Below are positions 12,544 to 23,275 of a stretch of 64,000 bases of DNA, piece after piece. Made by a program: the position numbers and the translations under genes. The notes beneath the pieces are model-generated. The model did not search any database and had not been told where the DNA came from. It was given only the letters and a program-made list of their open reading frames with translations. The stretch spans positions 78,429 through 142,428 of the forward strand of contig ADNK01000490.1 in NCBI GenBank assembly GCA_000320545.1, in the 5' to 3' direction. The DNA is from Bigelowiella natans CCMP2755 (Eukaryota > Cercozoa > Chlorarachniophyceae). Position 1 is the stretch's first letter, and every line of letters starts with the position of its first letter.

Positions 12544-14292
12544 ACACCAATCACCATCATCGTACATATATAGACCAACCCCAAGGCCAACCCCAAGGCC
12601 AACGCCGAAGCCTACCTTCAAGCCAGCCCCTAAACCGACTTCTCCACCGAAAAAGAAGGTATTATTTATTTATTGTGGAATAATAGCAGGGTGATTACCC
12701 CATTGTGGCAACCAATGGCAGCAATGCCTACTCAGCTTGTTGTCATCATCATCATAGTGTGATGATGAAGTCCCCTTCCTTTGTCTCACACAGTCATCAC
12801 CATCACCGTTACAACTATTTTCCCGCTTGTTTTTCAGTCATATTCACAATTATTTTGTCATCACAAGGCTGCGCCTCCAGCTGTGAAGCCTAAAGCTGTG
12901 GCCCCACCCCCCGCAGCTAAGAAACCCGAGAAGAAGGATCCTGCACCAAGTGAGTTGTGGTCAAGTGGGAGGGGTCATTTCCCGCTTGGGTTTTTGTCCA
13001 TCTCCATCGTGCTACCCCCTCTCTTCCTCCTCCCCCCCCCCCGCGTCCCCCCCCTCCCTGCATAGCTCTTCTAATGAAATGCAACGACCTTACGACTCTA
13101 CTTATATTTTCTGTGATGGCTATGTTGTGTATCATTATAGAAGGCCCTGATCTCTTCTCTCAGCTTTCTGGAACGATTCGCATGTCGACAAAAGTGAGTG
13201 CCATCTGGCTAAAAATAACAACAACAACAACAACAACGATGATGATGATGATGATGATGGTGATGATGCACGGGTGGTCCTCTAAGCTACTTTGTGTTGT
13301 CATCGTCTACCTACTTCCTTGTACGTCGGCTAAGGGAGGGATCAATCATCTTTAACTTTTTTTCTGGCGAATGTTTAGGCTTTGAACGAGCTCACACAGT
13401 CTTCGTCGCAGCCAGCTCCTACCTCTGCTCCAAAGCCAGTAATTTTGTTAAGTAGCAGTATGACGAAGATGATGATGATGAAGAAGGAGGAAGAGAGGAA
13501 ATAGAAGTCTCTTCTAGGTTTAGTGGTGGATATTGTAGAGTGGAAACTTGGGTGTTGATTATGGTCCGAGATGGTATTGAGGCGTTGCTTAAAATCATCA
13601 TCGCATCAGCCGTTTTGTTGGTTACAATTCTCGAATTTCGTCTCTTATTACCGGGGAAGGGAAGCTGTTAACGAATGATACATCAATTTGACTCCTTGCT
13701 AATTTATCAATACTCAATTATGTCCGGTGATGACCACAGCTGCCTACACCAAAGCCAACGATGAAGCCGGTAAGCATTTATCGAATCTAACAGGAAAACA
13801 ATCATTGTTTGCTGAACTGATCTTCCATCAATGAGTAGTGACAGATTAACACACACAAGCACACTGAATAACCCACGTATATTTTCTTCTTCTTTTCCTC
13901 ATTCCTCTCGTCCTGCACTATTGGTTGTCATTTCCCTTCCTCCGCATAGGTCGCACCACCTCCTCCTCCCCCAGCACAAGAGGTAGTAGTCGTTGCCGTC
14001 GTAGTAGCTCGCACAGTCCATTGCTGTCATCGTCATCATCACTAGCATGATCATCAACATTCAGCAGTAGTAAGTAAGGACCACAGCCATGAGAACCCTC
14101 ATTTCACAACGACTCTCTTCCATCTACCCCCCCCCGCTCCCCATCCTGCTCCTCCTGTTCCTGCAGAGCGTCGCTTCTACTGGAGGCGGTTTCGGGTCCT
14201 TCCTGTCGGGAACCGTCAAGAAATTCGCTTCGCCACCTGCTGCTAGCGAAGCCCCTGTAGCGCCACCTTCAGGTAATTAATTGTCGTAGTAA

Positions 14293-14325
<33 letters not shown>

Positions 14326-14748
14326 CAGTAGTGCTAGTTATTCTGATGCATTCAAATCAACACTGCTTTTTTCAAGTAGTTGGTATCTCACAGTAAACAA
14401 GCAGTTGCTCCTCCAATGATATTGTGATTTCCAGGGCTTGATACCTACTATATCGTCGTCGTCGTCGTCGTCATCATCAGTCATCATCAGCCTCATCATC
14501 ATCATCATCATCATCATTATCTCCTCCTTTATTCTTTTTCTTCAGGCACTGCTCGCAAGGTCATCATTCCTATCCCTGAACCAGAGGAGCTAGATACGCC
14601 TCTCTTCGATCCTGCGAAGGACTTCGGAAAGTTAGTTGCCGGCAGAGCAGCAGCAGCACCAGCACAGACATGCGAGAGAAAGAAGGGGGAGGGGAAAGAA
14701 GGGTGGGAAGAAGATGAAGATATTGGTTAATGGTCCATCCCCTATATC

Positions 14749-14780
<32 letters not shown>

Positions 14781-16108
14781 TATCGCCTTCATTGGTATTT
14801 GCCATTGTTGGACAGGTATAAGCTTGTTGACGTCGATCTGCTCAAGACCAAGGATGAGGATCTCAGGGTGGCTAAGATCAAAGCAACCCAAAAGGTGAGT
14901 GTGGGACTATGTACATGCAGCATGAGACATGAATGTTTCTTTGGATCTCTCTCTCTCTCTCCCCCCCCCCTTTCTTTCCCTCCCTCCCCCCCCCTTTTTT
15001 CCCCCACACATACGTACGTGTACACGAATACGCACAGGATGACCAACTGGCCTCGCTTCTTGCCCAAACGCGATCTCAACAAGCCGAGCTAGAGAAGCTT
15101 CGCGAGCAGGTATGCTACGATCTTGAGGAGCATTCTGCCGTCCTTTTCCTCCTCTTCCTCCTCCTCCTCCTCCTTGCTTCTCCTAATCTTTTGGATGATA
15201 CCAGGTTAAGCAATTGTCGCAGGGCGCCGCAGAAGCAGCAAAGGTAGGAGGTGTAGTTAGAAAATAGTGGCGATCAAAGGAAACAAAATAACTACTATGT
15301 TCGTGGTAACACTGCGGCGACATGGTAGTAGTACCGTGTGCTGATGCTGATTGATTCTTTGTGACGATGATAATTTGTCAAGGTCTCCGCAGAGCAAGCT
15401 GAGCTAGAGGAATACATTCTGCCTCCACAAGCGAAGGGTGAATCATTATAAAATAGTCACACACCATCGTTCGCCATTGGCATTGCTTGCACCGCACCCC
15501 CTCCCCCACCCCTTCGGCTGGTCCTTGTTATTCGTTTCTTCTTCTTCTTCTTCTTCATCTTCTTCTTTTGCTTTTTATCCCAATGGTAATTTTCCGATGA
15601 CGACGATGAGAATGATGATGATGCCTTGACTTGCTCCAAGAATCCGTTCTTCTTGCTGCATAGCAACATTGCAGCCGTGCCCTTCTCTCACATATGAAAA
15701 GAACGGTTGTTCTTCCTTCAAGCCCGCTCTTGAATGACTCGACTGCTGCCAAATCAGGCGCTCTTTCTATCCTCCGTGACGCCGTGGAGGATCGTGATAT
15801 CGACCCCGAGGAGGTCTACACTGCCATTCGCGCACTAGAGAAGCAGAAGTTGCAGGTTCCCGCCTTGGCTGTCAAGGTAACGAGCTAGATCTCCTTCTGC
15901 GTCACAATCGATCTATCATGATGACGACGATGATAATGATGATAAAGATGATGATGATGACGATGGTGATGTTGTTTCATCAGGGCTCATGGAGACTAGT
16001 GTTTACTAGCGGAACCGCGAATACACAGCAGGCAATGGGAGGGAAAATCAACTATGTTCCGGTATTATTCGAATGGTTACTACTGTGCCCTCTTTCGCGA
16101 GACCTTCT

Positions 16109-16144
<36 letters not shown>

Positions 16145-17370
16145 ATTTCTCTTCCTCCCCCCGTTCTCTGTTTTTCTTTGGCTCCTTTGAGTGTCGCTCT
16201 GATCAAATGTAACCCGATATCATGCTGCTAACTATGCCGCTGCTGCTATCACTAACGATGGTGATAGAGAAAGAAATGCTTCGTCGTAGTAGTAGTAGTA
16301 GTAAGTAGTAGTAGTAGTAGTAGTAGTGGCAGGGATGTCAACTGTCGTTTTGGAGCAAGTTCGTTCACGAAGAGCCCTCCCCTCCATATTGTTTACTATT
16401 TTGAATCTGACACTTTCAACTCGTCATTCGTCCCCTGCTCTCGCCCCTTCCCTCATACAGGTGAAGGCGGTGCAAACGTTTGGGGAAGATGGCGAAATAA
16501 CGAACGGGGTGTATCTTGGTCCTGTGCCACTTGTCAGATTCAAGGTGCGCTTCATGATGATGATGATGATGATGATGACGACGATGATGATGCTGGGCAA
16601 ATGTAGCTAGCGGTGATCATGGTCATTACCCACTTACCTTTATCTTGCAATTGTTATTCTTCCTTTCTTGGCGAATGGATGGACGTGCGTGTAAACAATC
16701 AATAATATCAGGGTCGATACAAGTGGCTCTCATACCGTTCCCGTCTGGAATTCGATTTTCAGGTGGTTGATGATGATGATACAGAGTTTATAGCAGCACT
16801 AGCTAGCAGAAGTAGTGCGCAGTCCTAGCAGCAACGTCCTCCTCTCTATAGAAGCTGTTATGTTTTCCCTTGCAGTCGTCATTATCATCGTGTCTATTTG
16901 GGTCGACAGCAACCTACTTCCCGCCTTTCGAGTAGTGTCATTGATCTCTGTTTGCTGCTGTTGCTGCCTTTTGCGCCGTAGGATGTGGAAGCTTTTGGAG
17001 TGTACACCCCAGAGAACCTCCCAGATCCTGTACGCAATATTCTAGGACTTAAGACGGAGCAGGGCGAATACAAGAAACAACCCGCTTTTAACTTCATCGC
17101 GGTTGATGATAAGGTTGCTGCTCGAATTCGCCGCAACATGTGTTGTCGTTGAATGCTACCAACATTACCTCATTTGTTCTGTGAATGGGTGGTTGATGCA
17201 TACGTTTGCCATGAAATGAAAGGGAGATGCAGCAACGACAGTTGTGGTGCGGTTCGATCATAAGTTCTCTGACAAATACCTCGCCCCCCCCCTTTTTTTT
17301 CAAATAGGTTCTCCTTGCACGAGGAGCTGGAGGTGGTGTCGGACTTTGGGTGAGAGAACAAGACGAATAG
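8846..17370 (+). CDS. PAP/fibrillin plastid-lipid-associated protein, 33 exons
   Basis: Encodes 725 residues in 33 exons with every phase consistent: 8846-8929, 9379-9439, 9502-9567, 9806-9858, 10070-10111, 10288-10322, 10524-10597, 10824-10877, 11042-11084, 11333-11387, 11583-11657, 11836-11932, 12031-12062, 12168-12212, 12383-12438, 12574-12658, 12868-12949, 13141-13193, 13379-13438, 13740-13769, 13950-13982, 14167-14272, 14546-14630, 14816-14894, 15038-15109, 15205-15243, 15383-15437, 15758-15876, 15984-16061, 16461-16544, 16712-16762, 16982-17113, 17308-17370. The last 200 residues form a PAP/fibrillin domain (GSWRLVFTSGT, then NYVPVKAVQTF and the C-terminal FNFIAVDDK), a lipocalin-like fold that coats plastoglobules and plastid membranes. 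The N-terminus is a hydrophobic signal (HLPALALAVASVSLYVAFSS) followed by a Ser/Tyr/Pro stretch, suggesting a bipartite plastid leader. Between them lie about 400 residues rich in Pro, Lys and Ala with repeated GFFG and PKPT blocks. ATG 8846 (ACCATGG) is chosen; 8834 is an in-frame alternative. Confidence 0.9.
10468..10502. repeat. (AT)n microsatellite in fibrillin intron 6
   Basis: A pure AT run about 20 bases before the acceptor of the exon at 10524. Confidence 0.9.
10879..10976. repeat. (CT)n-(AC)n compound microsatellite in fibrillin intron 8
   Basis: The CT run begins directly at the 5' splice site: the intron starts G-T-T-C-T-C-T-C and continues as CT repeats, then AC repeats to about 10976. 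Other fibrillin introns hold (AGT)n at about 11098 and 14288, (GTC)n at about 14455, (ATC)n at about 12508, 14490 and 14750, and (CT)n at about 16111. Confidence 0.9.
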
Positions 17371-18690
17371 AGCAAACAATCCTATTACCATAAACAATTG
17401 CTTTTCCTCCCGGTATGATAGACCGGTGTCCGTAGCTACTGCTTTCTCTCTCAGCTACCACATTCTAGCATTGTGCACGTCGCCATGACCATATAGGCAC
17501 GCGGCATCATGTCGTTTGTAGCCATTCTTTTCTTGTGAATAACTTGCATCTAGTACGGCTCATGTATGCATGTGAAGTATTATCTACCACATGACATAGC
17601 TTGACGGTCAGATGTCATACCTACACCTCTAGAGCTATCATTTCCGCACATTCAAATGCCATTGATGTGCTGCACGTAGCACATCTACAAATGGGACATC
17701 AACCATCTGGACCATGCTAGCATGGACGCATGGACGCGCATTCACATCTCTAGATCTAGGTGTAGCTGCAGCGGCTAACAAATCTCTTTTTTGTTGCACG
17801 CGACACGTGCACCGCATGACGATCGATGCCGCGATTGTTCCATGTTGTTTGCGCGCGCAATTCCAGAATTGCTGATGTGGCAACATGTGCGTGGATGACC
17901 ATCTAGCCATGCACGAACTAGATGAAGACGCTTTGGACGAGCACATCTGCTCAGACACGCCACCAGCTAGACAGCTGTCCTCTCACGCTTGTCACGGTTG
18001 CCATGAGCCAGTCTAGCAGTGACCGGCCCTCTCTGGCCCTTGCTAGCTACGCTCACGCTGCGCACCAGCTAGCTAGCGGCTAGCCAGCTTGCAAGCTGGC
18101 TTGCTAGCTTGTTGTTAATTTCAGGCGAAGTTTTTCATTGGGTCAGCACTTGCGCAGACCATTCTGGCATTGCACAACGTGTTGATCGATGGAAGTGCAA
18201 CAACACACAAACAAGCAGATCTGCTGTCCAATCAAAGCTAGCAAAGGTGCATGCATGCACAACGTTGCTGCAGTCTGGCAATGCCCACTTGGACCAACAT
18301 TGGATCGTTCGATCCAAGTGAGATGCCACACCCAAAAATGTCTCAGAAGCGCAACTTCACATTGCAAACTTGTGAACAATGAACAATGACGAAAAACTAC
18401 ATCTCCGAAGTGTGACATGACAATTGCAGTGTGCGAAATGCAGTGCCTCGAACTGGCTTCAGTGAGGACTAAAACTGTGCCTCGAACTAACTTGTGACAA
18501 AGTGAATCACCTCACCATCTCGGCGAGTTGGATTTTGCCTGCGCACGAATGGACAACGACAAGGTCAGTTTCCAATTTCCATGGATTTCTGGTCAATAAT
18601 TTGAAGAGATAATATCTAAGGATGTGCTAGAAAGAAACAGAATTTGTTTTTTTGACAAAGAAACGCCCATTTTCAGTGAGTCCCCTCAGC
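17371..18690. other. Intergenic palindrome-rich island
   Basis: No gene recognised. From about 17500 to 18350 the sequence is packed with TGCA, CTAG, GCTAGC and CATG words, including CATGCTAGCATG at 17713-17724 and a dense CTAGC cluster at about 18040-18110. Open frames on both strands are short and unrelated to known motifs. Ordinary sequence resumes near 18560, upstream of the next gene. Confidence 0.6.
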
Positions 18691-19811
18691 ATGGGGCACG
18701 TCGACGGCGGTACCCTACTACCATGGCCAGGCGTTGTAATGGCCTTATGCCTATTTCTTCTCGTCTCACCCGTGCAAGGGGGGCCAAGATGGTACCATGA
18801 TGAAGCCAACGACTACGGGGGGCAACGTAGGAGAGGAGCAGACGGGATGCGCTCTCCTGGTTGGCAAAAAATGCTGAGGCGAGTTCGAAAGATCGCCGTA
18901 CGTGCCGCGTTCTTGTCCATCGGCCTGAGCCTGGCCCGGAAGAATCATCTCATTCAGGTTCATAGTTTTGAATGTGAATGTTGACGAAGTTGTGCAATAA
19001 CGGAGAATTTGACAATAGTCGTGTGGTTGCACACAGATTTACCTTCACAACTTTCCCTCTGCGTTACGCTCACCACTTCGAGGGTATCTTGCCTTTGGGG
19101 ACCAGGTAGATCAAACCAGTTCAAAGCACATAGTCAATATTAGATAGCTTGGTCTGTTTACTTTTATTTCAGTGATAATTTGTCTTTCTCATCACATCAC
19201 ATTTCACACCGAACACTATGAGAAAGAGAGGGTCGTTGGAGAAGAGATGATGGACTTCGTTCTCTTACTAGGTTATCGGGACAGGAGAAAGCATGATGGA
19301 TGCGTTGAAAGCTGGTACAGTTCTACTCCAGACCATGATTTTTTTCCTTAATGCTTTCGCAGAGATCTAGAGATAATATCACCCAAACTGGAAGAATGCT
19401 GCTTGTGCACACCTTACTACTAAGCACAAATGCATATATATGTACGAAAGCAAGGACAAACACTCGTATTAATTACAATCGTTATTTTTATTGTATCATT
19501 CATTGAAAAGATGGCATCATAGTCGAGCGTAGTGGCCCTCGGCTACTTCCTCCATCGCAATATATTGATGCTGAAGGCTCATCTTCGTCTTCGACATCAT
19601 CACGAGTGAAGACATTGGCAGGAAAAGCTGCAAATACTGTAGGGAACGCTGTGGATTCTCTCGACCAAGCTGCAGGTATTCATTAAGGATAATTCATTCA
19701 ATGCCATAACAATTGCTCCATTTTTAAACGTACGTCCATGCAAATGCACAGCGCGGGCAGACAATATTACATTATTATCATATATGACGTATGTGAGCAA
19801 TGAATAATATG

Positions 19812-19861
<50 letters not shown>

Positions 19862-19903
19862 CTGGGTGTAGAGAGAACCTTCCACATTATTTAAATATCA
19901 TAT

Positions 19904-19981
<78 letters not shown>

Positions 19982-20090
19982 CATATATTCATTATTTGTA
20001 ACATTTGCATTCGCAAATATCTTCGAATTAGGCGAGGTAGTGGAAGGATTATATGACGTGTATAAAGAAATGAGAGCTGAGAAACGGTGA
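18691..20090 (+). CDS. Small secreted or plastid-targeted protein, unknown function
   Basis: Five exons in consistent phase (18691-18957, 19037-19105, 19272-19314, 19523-19675, 20032-20090) give 196 residues. The N-terminus is a clear hydrophobic signal (PGVVMALCLFLLVSPVQG, about residues 13-30) with a likely cleavage after it. It is followed by an acidic/Tyr segment, then a basic amphipathic stretch (MLRRVRKIAVRAAF) that could act as transit peptide or membrane-binding helix. A Ser-rich linker leads to a C-terminal helical part (VKTLAGKAANTVGNAVDSLD) ending in EMRAEKR. I do not recognise the family. Intron 4 holds two AT microsatellites and one GT run. The gene is flanked by a palindrome-rich island on its left. 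Confidence 0.75.
19814..19978. repeat. Paired (AT)n and (AT)n-(GT)n microsatellites
   Basis: Two AT runs (about 19814-19857 and 19907-19948) separated by roughly 50 bases; the second continues into a GT run to about 19978. Both lie in intron 4 of the small secreted-protein gene. On one strand the paired AT runs could fold together. Confidence 0.9.
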
Positions 20091-20849
20091 TCATCTCTAT
20101 TGGTTGGGATTCCATCTTAAAGTTGCATGCATTGTTTATCGGGAAAACAGCGATAAGTGTCGAAACATTCAAGTACGTTAACAGGCGGAAGAGTTGCAGC
20201 AGCTAGAGACATGCCCCCACTTCAACATTGTATAAATATAAATATGAATATTATGTGTATGTATGTGTGCGCTATATTAGTCTGTACTTTTTTTAATGAA
20301 TGTTGCAATGCTATGTGCTGCACGAGACGGCATGCTTGCTACTAAGCTGAAAGCATAGCATAGCTAGTCAGAGCGCGCGATGCAAATATGAGCTGCAGCA
20401 GAGGTCCATCCGTTTTATAGCAAGCATTCTTATTTTGAGCTATTTACTTTAGTATATAAATGCATATATAGCTGGAGCCGTCGCAGCTATGAGCTCGGGC
20501 GTTGACGTAAATTACTATTCTTATCGCATGCAGCATGGTACATATGCGTGAATCGCAGCTGCTGACAAGGCGTGCGTAGATTACGTTCGTTTGACAGTAT
20601 TCTACATAATAAAGACATTTGTAGATGTAAAGTTTTGTTGGCAAAGACTGTTATCTGTTATCCTTTCTACAATGACTAGTAGAATCATTTAGCCTGTGTT
20701 TAGATTCTGAACGCTGCATCGCGAATTGCGAATAAAACCATCAGCATCTACATGGCTATGCTGCACTTCGCATGGAACTTATAGTGAATGAGCTCTTACC
20801 AAAACAATGGCCCTACTGCTAGGATATTAAGTTGTAGTTAGGTTTTTGC
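20091..20849. other. Convergent intergenic spacer
   Basis: Space between the 3' ends of the plus-strand gene ending at 20090 and the minus-strand gene ending at 20850. I see no coding exon; sequence is AT-rich with a few GCTAG/TGCA words around 20330-20400. Confidence 0.5.
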
Positions 20850-21677
20850 TTACAGCTCGTCTCTGTATTCCACAGCCTGGTAATTCGCAAAAGCATTTAT
20901 TTAGAAAGTGCGTGTTTATTTCTTAGAAGCTATCTTACCTTATAATAATCTGAAGGTTCTCTAAATTCTGCGACTTGAATATAATAGTTATCTTCGTGGT
21001 TTTCCGCACTTTGAACGTGAGATTCTTCAGCAGTGTCTTGAAAGATATTAGGGATCAAAACAACGTTGTTTGCTCCACCAGTTGCAGCAGAGCTTGTGCC
21101 AAGCGTGATCTTATCGCTTGATTTGAGTTCTTCATGTAAAGAATCTTGTGGATCATTACTTATGAACTCACTACGGTCGTTAGAATTGTTATTTTGTGCG
21201 ATGTCAAGTCCTTCAAGTGCGCCCCTCATCCCCTTTCGTAAGGTAGAAGAGCCACTAGCTACTGGGGCTGAGCTTGAGCTAAAGGGAACGGGTAAATTTC
21301 TTGAAAAAATCTGAAATTAAATACAGTATGAGTATCGTCTTGCCATACTTATGTTGAAGATACGATGCACAAGCGTATTGAACCTGAGGGTCGATCGCCA
21401 CCGCTTCTGTCTCAATGACATGCCCGTCAAAAGTTGAGAGTTCTCCTTCTCCCTCTACGACCACTATAGTACTTTGCGTTCGCGGAGATGTTGCGGGGAT
21501 AGATGAATCCACTAATTTCGGTACTACTTTCTCGCTGAACCCTATTAGGTGGTGTTAAATTTCAAAATATTTTCAACACGCAGAAAAAATTGTGATTTAG
21601 ACTACTGCTGACAGACCCTCAATGAAGACGAAGAGCAGGAGCAGCGTACAATGTAGAGCCAAAATTTGCCCACGCAT
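20850..21677 (-). CDS. ER-lumen protein with signal peptide and RDEL retention signal
   Basis: Four exons (21677-21617, 21541-21384, 21310-20939, 20876-20850) with matching phases give 205 residues. The start is a textbook signal peptide (RGQILALHCTLLLLFVFIEG). The last exon encodes only eight residues and ends in RDEL followed by TAA, a KDEL-type ER retrieval signal. The mature part is hydrophilic, Ser/Asn/Glu-rich and without cysteines, with no recognised domain; it contains stretches such as VVEGEGELSTFDGHVIE and VVLIPNIFQDTAEESH. ER residence follows from the two end signals; the job inside the ER is unknown. The retention signal sits alone in a 27-base exon, so intron retention would remove it: the frame then reads on into the intron and stops after two more codons (VR, stop). 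Confidence 0.82.
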
Positions 21678-22069
21678 GCCCCTACTTATCCTCTAGGTTG
21701 CACTTCCTTCGAGGTTGAATATAGGAGCTATGTCAAGGAAGGTTCCCCTATCCACGCTCGCATCCAAAGGATGCAATTCAAAATTTCAAATGGCCACAAT
21801 TTGCGTGGTTGTAGGTGCGGAGTGCAGACCATTTTACTCATGCGACAACGAATCATTTTACATATCCATTGGAATCCACGAGCGCTGACGCAAGGCTGAA
21901 AAACAGGTTATTTTTGACGTGATCCTGGGTGAGAATTATTTTGTGAAATACCGAACATTATGACTTGACGGCAAGCAGGTTTCGTTGTCGCAATTATGAT
22001 GTAAAGAAAGAATATACAGATCCTAACCGAACATTCTCTCCTGCTTCCTCACAACCCAACAGAGTAGAT
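21678..22069. other. Divergent intergenic spacer
   Basis: Shared upstream region between the minus-strand RDEL gene (ATG at 21677) and the plus-strand sirtuin (ATG at 22070). The sirtuin frame stays open upstream to about 21965 without an ATG. No promoter motif was recognised. Confidence 0.45.
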
Positions 22070-23275
22070 ATGAGCGATAAGACGACGGACAGCTTAGCGC
22101 AGCAACTGGCCAACGCCCGGGTCGGCCTAAAGCCTCGTAATACTGTGTTCACAGATGAAAGAGGCAACGTCCACATGGAGAGGATTACAGGAGATCCGCT
22201 GGTTGACGAGCGCAAAACGGAAGAGAAGAAAGCGAGCCAGGAAAGGATGAAGGCTCCCTGGATTCATATGCATGGCCGCCTGGGAGCGAAAAACTGGGCT
22301 GCCCCGATTATAACTAAGGTGTGTAACGAAGATGCTCGACCAGGCTACAACACGTGTAAAGCCCATGAATATAACGAAGATCCAGAAACGTTCTCCGAAA
22401 AAATCAAGAAACTTGCAGAGATCATCCAAAAAAGCAAACGATGCATTGCTTATACGGGAGCTGGAATCTCTACCGCATCCGGCATTGCTGACTATGCGTC
22501 AAGAGACTCTGGTCGACCTAAACTTATGTCTCCATTTGACGCACAACCAACTCTAGCCCACCGTGTTTTGGCAGCTCTCCATAAGGAGGGATTTCTCAAA
22601 AATTGGATACAACAAAACCACGATGGTTTGCCTCAAAAGGCAGGCTATCCCCAAAAGGATTTGAACGAGATCCATGGTTCGTGGTATGACCCGTCGAATC
22701 CAGTTGTCATGATGAGTGGCAACCTTCGTGAAGACCTTTTCTCCTGGCTTATCGAATGGGAAAAAAAATCAGATTTATGCCTAACCCTCGGCACATCCCT
22801 CTGTGGAATGAATTCCGATCGAATGGCCTTAACTTGTTCGAAACAGAATCCTGAACTGGGAACAGTTATAATAAGTTTACAGCAGACCCAACTGGATGAA
22901 CATGCAAGCTTAAGATTTTTCAGTACCTGCGACAAGGTGATGGGCGCTCTCGCCAAAGAAATGAATCTCAAACTACCCGAAGAAAAGGTTTATATTCCCA
23001 ATATCCCAAAAGATACAATTGTAGAACAGGATGTATTTCTTGTGGGCTACGATGCAAAGACTGGCAAAAAGAATGGAGACGAAAGATTTAAGCTGGATTT
23101 GAGAGTAGACTCGAAAGTTGTGATCCCTGTTGGACAATACAAGGGAGTTCAGGGCACAGTGCAAGGAAAAAATCGGGAAGGCCATTACAAGATTTGCTTC
23201 TATCATCGATTGAAAAAGGGCTCAAAAATCAAGCGCCCACAGGTCAGGTTTCTATGCAAAATTTTTGTCGAGTAA
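22070..23275 (+). CDS. SIR2-family NAD-dependent protein (sirtuin-like), lacks zinc module
   Basis: A single-exon gene of 401 residues, unusual among its intron-rich neighbours. Sirtuins remove acyl groups from lysine using NAD. Motifs: NAD-binding TGAGIS at about 129-134, QNHDGL at 182-187 in place of the usual QNIDGL, the catalytic His in NEIHGSW (His202) and LTLGTSL near 238-244. The stretch after HGSW, where most sirtuins carry four zinc-binding cysteines, is shortened and has none. There is a 120-residue N-terminal extension. The C-terminal ~100 residues contain VVIPVGQYKGVQGTVQG, which resembles a KOW/SH3-like barrel; that reading is tentative. ATG 22070 is the first in-frame ATG; the frame stays open to 21965 upstream, so a 5' exon is possible. 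Activity as a deacylase is inferred, not shown. Confidence 0.85.
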   Translation: MSDKTTDSLAQQLANARVGLKPRNTVFTDERGNVHMERITGDPLVDERKTEEKKASQERMKAPWIHMHGRLGAKNWAAPIITKVCNEDARPGYNTCKAHEYNEDPETFSEKIKKLAEIIQKSKRCIAYTGAGISTASGIADYASRDSGRPKLMSPFDAQPTLAHRVLAALHKEGFLKNWIQQNHDGLPQKAGYPQKDLNEIHGSWYDPSNPVVMMSGNLREDLFSWLIEWEKKSDLCLTLGTSLCGMNSDRMALTCSKQNPELGTVIISLQQTQLDEHASLRFFSTCDKVMGALAKEMNLKLPEEKVYIPNIPKDTIVEQDVFLVGYDAKTGKKNGDERFKLDLRVDSKVVIPVGQYKGVQGTVQGKNREGHYKICFYHRLKKGSKIKRPQVRFLCKIFVE

